Source: an uncultured Eubacteriales bacterium (GTDB taxonomy: Bacteria > Bacillota > Clostridia > Oscillospirales > CAG-272). Taken from it: 30,103 nt of DNA. The position numbers were made by a program, and so were the translations under genes. This document shows positions 25,667 through 30,103 of the stretch, in pieces. Each line of letters begins with the position of its first letter. Position 1 is the first letter of the stretch. The notes under the pieces were generated by a model. The model saw nothing but the letters and a program-made list of their open reading frames with translations. It had not been told where the DNA came from and did no database searches. The stretch covers positions 1 to 30,103 of the forward strand of contig CABPZV010000007.1 of the NCBI GenBank assembly GCA_902462015.1, in the 5' to 3' direction.

Positions 25667-25721
25667 AAAATTAAAACGGGGCAGCCGCAAAAGTTAATTA
25701 CGGCAGTCCCGTTTTAATTTT
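25667..25721. terminator. Bidirectional intrinsic terminator between the DHHW gene and nadE
   Basis: A 14-bp perfect stem pairs AAAATTAAAACGGG (25667-25680) with CCCGTTTTAATTTT (25708-25721). An inner GCCG/CGGC helix extends it. The A-rich and T-rich arm ends give a U-rich tail in either direction. It lies 24 bases past the stop of 23829-25643 and about 90 bases past the end of nadE, so it serves both convergent units. Confidence 0.9.
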
Positions 25722-25810
25722 AAACAAAAGCTAAATAATCGGCCGCTATAAGAGTGCCAACATCAGATGTCTGTTTTGTCAAACATACAATCAAGTCCGT
25801 ACTAAAATAC

Positions 25811-27727
25811 TTACTCTATATCGGAAATGAAATCTCCAAAGCAAGCGTCAGAAGGCATACGCCAGTCGCCGCGCGGAGACAGCGTTACCGACCCAACCTT
25901 AACTCCGTCAGGTGTACAGGAACGCTTAAACTGCTGAATAAAGAACCGTTTTATAAAGGTATGGAGCGTAGACTCTATATAATCGTCTTCATATGCCCCG
26001 GCAAATGCAGTCCTCGCAATCCTAAAAATTTTCGCCGGAGAATATCCGAATCTTACAAAATAATAAAGGAAGAAATCATGAAGCTCGTATGTTCCCAGAA
26101 TGTCCTCCGTGCGCTGACCCAGCTCCTGCCCATGCACCGCGGGAATCAGTTCCGGCGAAACCGGCGTATCAAGTACATCACGCAATACCGCCGCAAGCTT
26201 TTCATCCGCACAGTATTCAGCATAATACGAAACAAGATAACGTACAAGCGTTTTCGGTACCGAGCAGTTCACTCCGTACATTGACATATGATCTCCGTTA
26301 TAGGTAGACCATCCGAGCGCCATCTCCGAAAGATCTCCGGTTCCGATCACAATGCCGCTGGTTTTATTCGCCATATCCATCAGCACCTGTGTCCGTTCCC
26401 TTGCCTGGGCATTTTCATAAGTTACATCATATATATTATCCGGATGATCAATATCGCGCAAATGAACTTTCACCGCATCGGCAATATCTATACATAGAAA
26501 CCTTGTATTCAGATATTCACATAACTTTTCCGCATTTCCCCTGGTTCGCTTTCCAGTACCAAAGCACGGCATTGTAACGGTAACAATATCGTCATGTCCT
26601 TTTCCCAGCTTATCCATTGCAGAAACAGTAACAAGAAGCGCGAGAGTTGAATCAAGTCCTCCGGATATTCCGATGACGGCCGTTTTGCATCCTGCATGAC
26701 GGAGACGTTTTGCAAGCGCGGAAGACTGCATGTCAAGTATAAATCTGCAACGCTTTGCAAGGCTTTCTTCATCCTCAGGGACAAACGGACGCTTTGAGAA
26801 GCTTCTCGTCAGGACAGTATCATAAACGGCGCCGCCAAAATAAATATATCTATAACTGCTATTAAATGCCGCTTTAAAATCCGTAGTTTTTATGCGTTCA
26901 TGCGAAAGCCGTTTCACATCAATCTCAGTATAGATAATCTCGTTTTTATCAAATGGTTTGCGTTCTGCAAGCGTGCTTCCGTTTTCACATATCATGGAAT
27001 GTCCGGAATAGACAAGATCCGTCGTTGACTCACCCTCTCCCGCATTAGCATATATATAACCGCATATATTACGTGCAGAATGAATTCCTATAAGATCCCG
27101 GCGGTATTCCGGCTTACCTATCGACTCCGGAGAAGCGGAAAGATTGACAATTATTGTAGCTCCGGCCATACAGTGAGATACCGATGGAGGAATCTGCCCC
27201 CATACATCTTCGCATATTTCCGCGCCGACAACTAATTCCTTTATCCCCTTATGACAGAAAAGCTGACCTATCCCAAAAGAAACTGTAAATCCGGCAAAGG
27301 AAATATAGGTACACTCCGAATTTCTGTCAGCCGGTTCAAAATGACGCACTTCATAAAACTCACTGTAATTCGGAAGATAGCTTTTAGGCACAAGACCGAG
27401 GAGTTTTCCGTTCTGAACAGCCGCGGCGCAGTTAAACAGCTTTCCGCAGACCTGTACCGGAAGCCCGATAAAAACAAGCGCCGAAATACCTTTGCTGGCT
27501 TTTATTATTTTAATGAGAGAACTTTCCGCAGCTTCAAGCAGACGATCCTGCGAAAACAAATCAGAACAGCAATAACCGGTAACACAAAGCTCCGGAAAAA
27601 CAATTATCGCAGAACCTTGCTCCTGTGCCTTTTTCATAAGCAATATAATCTGCTCTGTGTTAAAAGTACAGTCCGCGACAGCAAGCTCCGGAGTCGCTGC
27701 CGCAACCTTTATAAATCCATCCTTCAT
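25811..27727 (-). CDS. nadE: Glutamine-dependent NAD+ synthetase
   Basis: The enzyme converts nicotinic acid adenine dinucleotide to NAD+ using ATP and ammonia released from glutamine. The N-terminal nitrilase-type glutaminase shows its full triad: E46 in FPELCVTGY, K115 in LVPKSYLPNY and C172 in GAEICEDVW. The C-terminal synthetase has the ATP pyrophosphatase loop SGGLDS at 355-360 and GTGDLSEMALGWSTYNGDHM. The 638-residue length is normal for the two-domain bacterial form. I start at ATG 27727 (MKDGFIKVAAATPEL, the usual family N-terminus), with AAAGG 13 bases upstream. The in-frame ATG at 27739 sits one base from that site and is unlikely. It is transcribed convergently with the acyltransferase operon and shares a bidirectional terminator with it. 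Confidence 0.97.
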   Translation of the reverse strand: MKDGFIKVAAATPELAVADCTFNTEQIILLMKKAQEQGSAIIVFPELCVTGYCCSDLFSQDRLLEAAESSLIKIIKASKGISALVFIGLPVQVCGKLFNCAAAVQNGKLLGLVPKSYLPNYSEFYEVRHFEPADRNSECTYISFAGFTVSFGIGQLFCHKGIKELVVGAEICEDVWGQIPPSVSHCMAGATIIVNLSASPESIGKPEYRRDLIGIHSARNICGYIYANAGEGESTTDLVYSGHSMICENGSTLAERKPFDKNEIIYTEIDVKRLSHERIKTTDFKAAFNSSYRYIYFGGAVYDTVLTRSFSKRPFVPEDEESLAKRCRFILDMQSSALAKRLRHAGCKTAVIGISGGLDSTLALLVTVSAMDKLGKGHDDIVTVTMPCFGTGKRTRGNAEKLCEYLNTRFLCIDIADAVKVHLRDIDHPDNIYDVTYENAQARERTQVLMDMANKTSGIVIGTGDLSEMALGWSTYNGDHMSMYGVNCSVPKTLVRYLVSYYAEYCADEKLAAVLRDVLDTPVSPELIPAVHGQELGQRTEDILGTYELHDFFLYYFVRFGYSPAKIFRIARTAFAGAYEDDYIESTLHTFIKRFFIQQFKRSCTPDGVKVGSVTLSPRGDWRMPSDACFGDFISDIE

Positions 27728-27854
27728 TGTATCAGCCATGCCTTTCGTATATACTCAGATTTTGTCCGCTCTCAGCTGCGCCGCTGCGACACCCCCACTG
27801 ACCGTCAAGATTCAAAACCTTACTCTGAAAGTATTTTATAAATTTATAACTCGC

Positions 27855-27910
27855 CCTTTATGCTCCTCCGCTATGAAATAGCGTTCACTATGTGTTATCA
27901 TACATAAAGG
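27855..27910. other. Two-stem structured element between purA and nadE
   Basis: CCTTTATG (27855-27862) pairs with CATAAAGG (27903-27910), enclosing CGCTAT-GAA-ATAGCG (27869-27883) and a short CAC/GTG palindrome. It begins 12 bases after the purA stop. It has no T-tract, so it is a candidate 3'-end structure or repeat fragment rather than a clear terminator. Confidence 0.45.
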
Positions 27911-27922
27911 AATATTATAGTT

Positions 27923-29197
27923 TCAGCTCATTACAAAATACTCATCGCGTCCGGCCCCGACCGAAACATATTTAATATTACATTCTGTCTTTTCTTCAAT
28001 ATATTTTATATATTTTTGGGCATTTTCAGGAAGCTCTGAAAAGCTTCTGCATCCGGTAATATCACATTTCCATCCGTCAAGATATTCATAAACTGGCTTG
28101 GCACAGTTCAAATCATCCCCCATCGGGAAACGGTCGGTGAGAATACCGTTTATATTATATTTTACACATACCGGAATCTTATCAGCATAAGAGAGTACAT
28201 CAAGCTTTGTGAGCGCAATTTCATCTGCTCCCTGCATCATAATTCCATATCTGGATGCAGGTACGTCAAAACCGCCTACACGTCTCGGTCTTCCTGTTGC
28301 CGCGCCGTATTCACCGCCTGCATCACGAAGAGCTTTCGCCTCGTCTCCGAACAACTCGCAGGTAAAAGGACCCTCTCCGACGCAGCTTGAATAAGCTTTC
28401 ATAATACCGATTGCCTTGTCGATTTTCTGCGAAGGAATTCCTGCTCCAATCGGAGCATACGCAGAAATGGTATAAGATGATGAAGTATACGGAATTATTC
28501 CGAAATCTATATCGCGAAGAGCACCGAGCTGAGCCTCAAATATCAGCGACTTTCCAGCCTTAATTTCAGCCGTGAGATACTCTGTCGTATCACAAATATA
28601 ATCTCTGAAAGCAAGACCGTACTTTTCGAGCCATGCGATCACATCTTCGCTTCTCAGGGCTTGAGCGCCATATCCCTTTTCAACAGTAAGATTTTTCCAC
28701 TCTAAGATTCCTGGCATCTTCTTTTTGACGGAATCCATATGGAGAAGTTCTCCCATACGAAACGCTTTTTTCATATACCGGTCTGCATAAACCGGAGCAA
28801 TTCCGCGTCTTGTCGATCCGAATTTTGCATCGCCAAGCCTGTCCTCTTCAAGGCAGTCAAGCATCTTATGATAAGGCATGCAAATCACCGCACGGTCACT
28901 TATTTTGAGATTATCGGGAGTGATGCTTATACCCGCCTCCCGAAGCTTCTCAACTTCTCCGTACAGGTGCTCTACATCGATAACCATACCCGGCCCCATT
29001 ACATTGACTGTATTGTCCCGGAGAATTCCGGACGGAAGCAGATTAAGAATAAACTTCCCTTTATCGTTTACAACTGTATGTCCGGCGTTGTTTCCTCCCT
29101 GATAGCGTACGACAATATCATAATTTTCACTGAGAAGGTCAACCATACGTCCTTTTCCTTCATCTCCCCAGTTTATACCTGTAATAGATGTAATCAT
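27923..29197 (-). CDS. purA: Adenylosuccinate synthetase
   Basis: PurA joins IMP and aspartate, with GTP, to form adenylosuccinate in de novo AMP synthesis in the cytoplasm. The 424-residue protein opens with the nucleotide-binding signature GINWGDEGKGR (7-17, catalytic Asp and Lys present). It has QGGNNAGHTVV (33-43, catalytic His40), GSTRRGIAPVYADR and ATGRPRRVGGFD. The last differs slightly from the common TTGRPRRCGW form. Length is normal. GGAAAGGA lies 12 bases before the ATG. It lies 214 bases downstream of purB on the same strand, so the two AMP-branch enzymes are neighbours, though the gap leaves room for separate promoters. Confidence 0.97.
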   Translation of the reverse strand: MITSITGINWGDEGKGRMVDLLSENYDIVVRYQGGNNAGHTVVNDKGKFILNLLPSGILRDNTVNVMGPGMVIDVEHLYGEVEKLREAGISITPDNLKISDRAVICMPYHKMLDCLEEDRLGDAKFGSTRRGIAPVYADRYMKKAFRMGELLHMDSVKKKMPGILEWKNLTVEKGYGAQALRSEDVIAWLEKYGLAFRDYICDTTEYLTAEIKAGKSLIFEAQLGALRDIDFGIIPYTSSSYTISAYAPIGAGIPSQKIDKAIGIMKAYSSCVGEGPFTCELFGDEAKALRDAGGEYGAATGRPRRVGGFDVPASRYGIMMQGADEIALTKLDVLSYADKIPVCVKYNINGILTDRFPMGDDLNCAKPVYEYLDGWKCDITGCRSFSELPENAQKYIKYIEEKTECNIKYVSVGAGRDEYFVMS

Positions 29198-29411
29198 TTT
29201 TACGACAATTCCTTTCCTATTTGCTTTTTTGCTTTTGCTTAATTTATTTAAATCACAGAAATGATGAATTTACGATAACCCAATAAGGACTGCCATTACG
29301 GCGTTTGAACTACGGAATTCGTACTGTTACATAAAAAGGAAAGCGGCATCTGTCTCTCTTAAAGACCAATATCAATAAGTCAGAGAACATCCTGCTTTCG
29401 GCTGATTAAAT

Positions 29412-30103
29412 TCAAACGTTTATATTAACCTCGATGCCAAGTTCCTGCTTATTTTTCTCCAAAATAGGCTTAACGCAGTCATTCAGAAAATCTGAGGTCT
29501 GCTTCGGGGCGCATCCTGTAAACAGCTTAGGATCGGCAAGAGAATTAAGCTCATCCGCTGTCAGTCCGAAAACCGGATCGGAAAGAATACGGTCAAAAAG
29601 ATCGTTTCTCTCACCCGAGAGCTTTATCATTTTTGTCGTCGCTACAGAGTGACGGCGGATCGCCTCATGAAGTTCCTGTCTGTCTCCTCCCTTTTTAACA
29701 CAGTACATAAGTATATTTTCCGTCGCCATGAAAGGAAGTTCTTCGTCAAGGTGACGCTTCATCATATTTGGATATACTGTACCGCCTGAGATTATATTTA
29801 TGTAGAGAGAAAGTATTGCATCGGCTGCAAGAAAAGCCTCCGGAATCGATATTCTCTTGTTCGCAGAATCATCGAGCGTTCTTTCAAACCACTGTGTTGC
29901 GGCCGTAATCGCAGGATTCAGGGAATCCACCATAATGTAACGCGCGAGCGAAGCAATTCGCTCGCTTCTCATAGGATTGCGCTTGTATGCCATTGCAGAA
30001 GATCCGATCTGACCGGCTTCAAAAGGTTCATCGAATTCCTTAAGATGCGATAAAAGACGTATATCATTCGAAAATTTTGCGGCGCTTTGGGCAATCGAGC
30101 AAA
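29412..30103 (-). CDS. purB: Adenylosuccinate lyase (partial, N-terminal part beyond right edge)
   Basis: The open frame continues from the right edge to TGA at 29412, giving about 229 C-terminal residues. It begins CSIAQSAAKFSNDIRLLSHL and runs into the fumarase/aspartase superfamily signature GSSAMAYKRNP, where the flexible loop carries the catalytic Ser. The internal Met in AMAYK is not a start. RPRRHS-type and metal-binding motifs of other family members are absent, and the C-terminal helix bundle (ENILMYCVKKGGDRQELHEAIRRHS, here ENILMYCVKKGGDRQE) is typical of the clostridial PurB type. The enzyme cleaves adenylosuccinate to AMP, and SAICAR to AICAR, in purine synthesis. Its position just upstream of purA supports the call. 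Confidence 0.95.
   Translation of the reverse strand, partial: CSIAQSAAKFSNDIRLLSHLKEFDEPFEAGQIGSSAMAYKRNPMRSERIASLARYIMVDSLNPAITAATQWFERTLDDSANKRISIPEAFLAADAILSLYINIISGGTVYPNMMKRHLDEELPFMATENILMYCVKKGGDRQELHEAIRRHSVATTKMIKLSGERNDLFDRILSDPVFGLTADELNSLADPKLFTGCAPKQTSDFLNDCVKPILEKNKQELGIEVNINV

Noticed and set aside
27755..27816. TTGACG upstream of nadE as a -35 element
   Set aside because: No -10 hexamer lies at 15-19 bases; the nearest AT-rich hexamer is about 40 bases away.
29310..29340. TACGGAATTCGTA before purA as a purine-repressor site
   Set aside because: The arms are only four to five pairs and no second half-box is present; this is too weak to call.

Overview
The window looks like a chromosomal piece of an anaerobic Clostridia-type Firmicute, probably an Oscillospiraceae/Ruminococcus-like gut or rumen plant-fibre degrader. 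The evidence is AT-leaning codon use, AGGAGG-type ribosome binding sites, a type I dockerin with tandem calcium-binding repeats ending in KDLVRLMK, an MBOAT/DHHW pair, and a long glutamine-dependent NAD synthetase. TGA, TAA and TAG all act as normal stops. I saw no rRNA, tRNA, transposase, integrase or CRISPR array.

Positions 1-21771 are almost entirely minus-strand and form a glycan-degradation island transcribed right to left. It holds eight paralogous right-handed beta-helix proteins: seven complete, plus one cut by the left edge. Seven carry signal peptides. The eighth (16972-18930) starts directly at the helix cap and should be cytoplasmic. Their layout resembles glycoside hydrolase family 141: helix cap, an inserted region with a YxGxRxxxARYPN motif, then helix coils. 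Two aspartates are invariant in all seven complete copies, always 39 or 40 residues apart. Within the array lies a secreted protein with an N-terminal dockerin and a DUF4838-like region (14751-16865). At the head of the array is a leaderless pectate-lyase-superfamily protein (19276-21771). The closest relatives are neighbours, so the array grew by local tandem duplication.

Positions 21772-22326 are an AT-rich divergent intergenic region with a good sigma-A promoter facing right. It drives a two-gene operon (22327-25643) encoding a membrane O-acyltransferase (MBOAT) and a DHHW/AlgJ-like partner, typical of exported-polysaccharide O-acetylation. The partner carries an unusual inserted Ig-like domain. 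The operon ends at a strong bidirectional terminator (25667-25721).

Positions 25811-30103 are minus-strand housekeeping genes: nadE, purA and the 3' part of purB. The window is therefore an accessory carbohydrate island beside core nucleotide and cofactor metabolism. No transporter or dedicated regulator of the island is visible here.

Several intergenic gaps contain structured DNA: perfect or covarying hairpins without T-tracts, a 17-bp palindrome just downstream of a predicted promoter, and hairpin-rich blocks that look like dispersed repeats.
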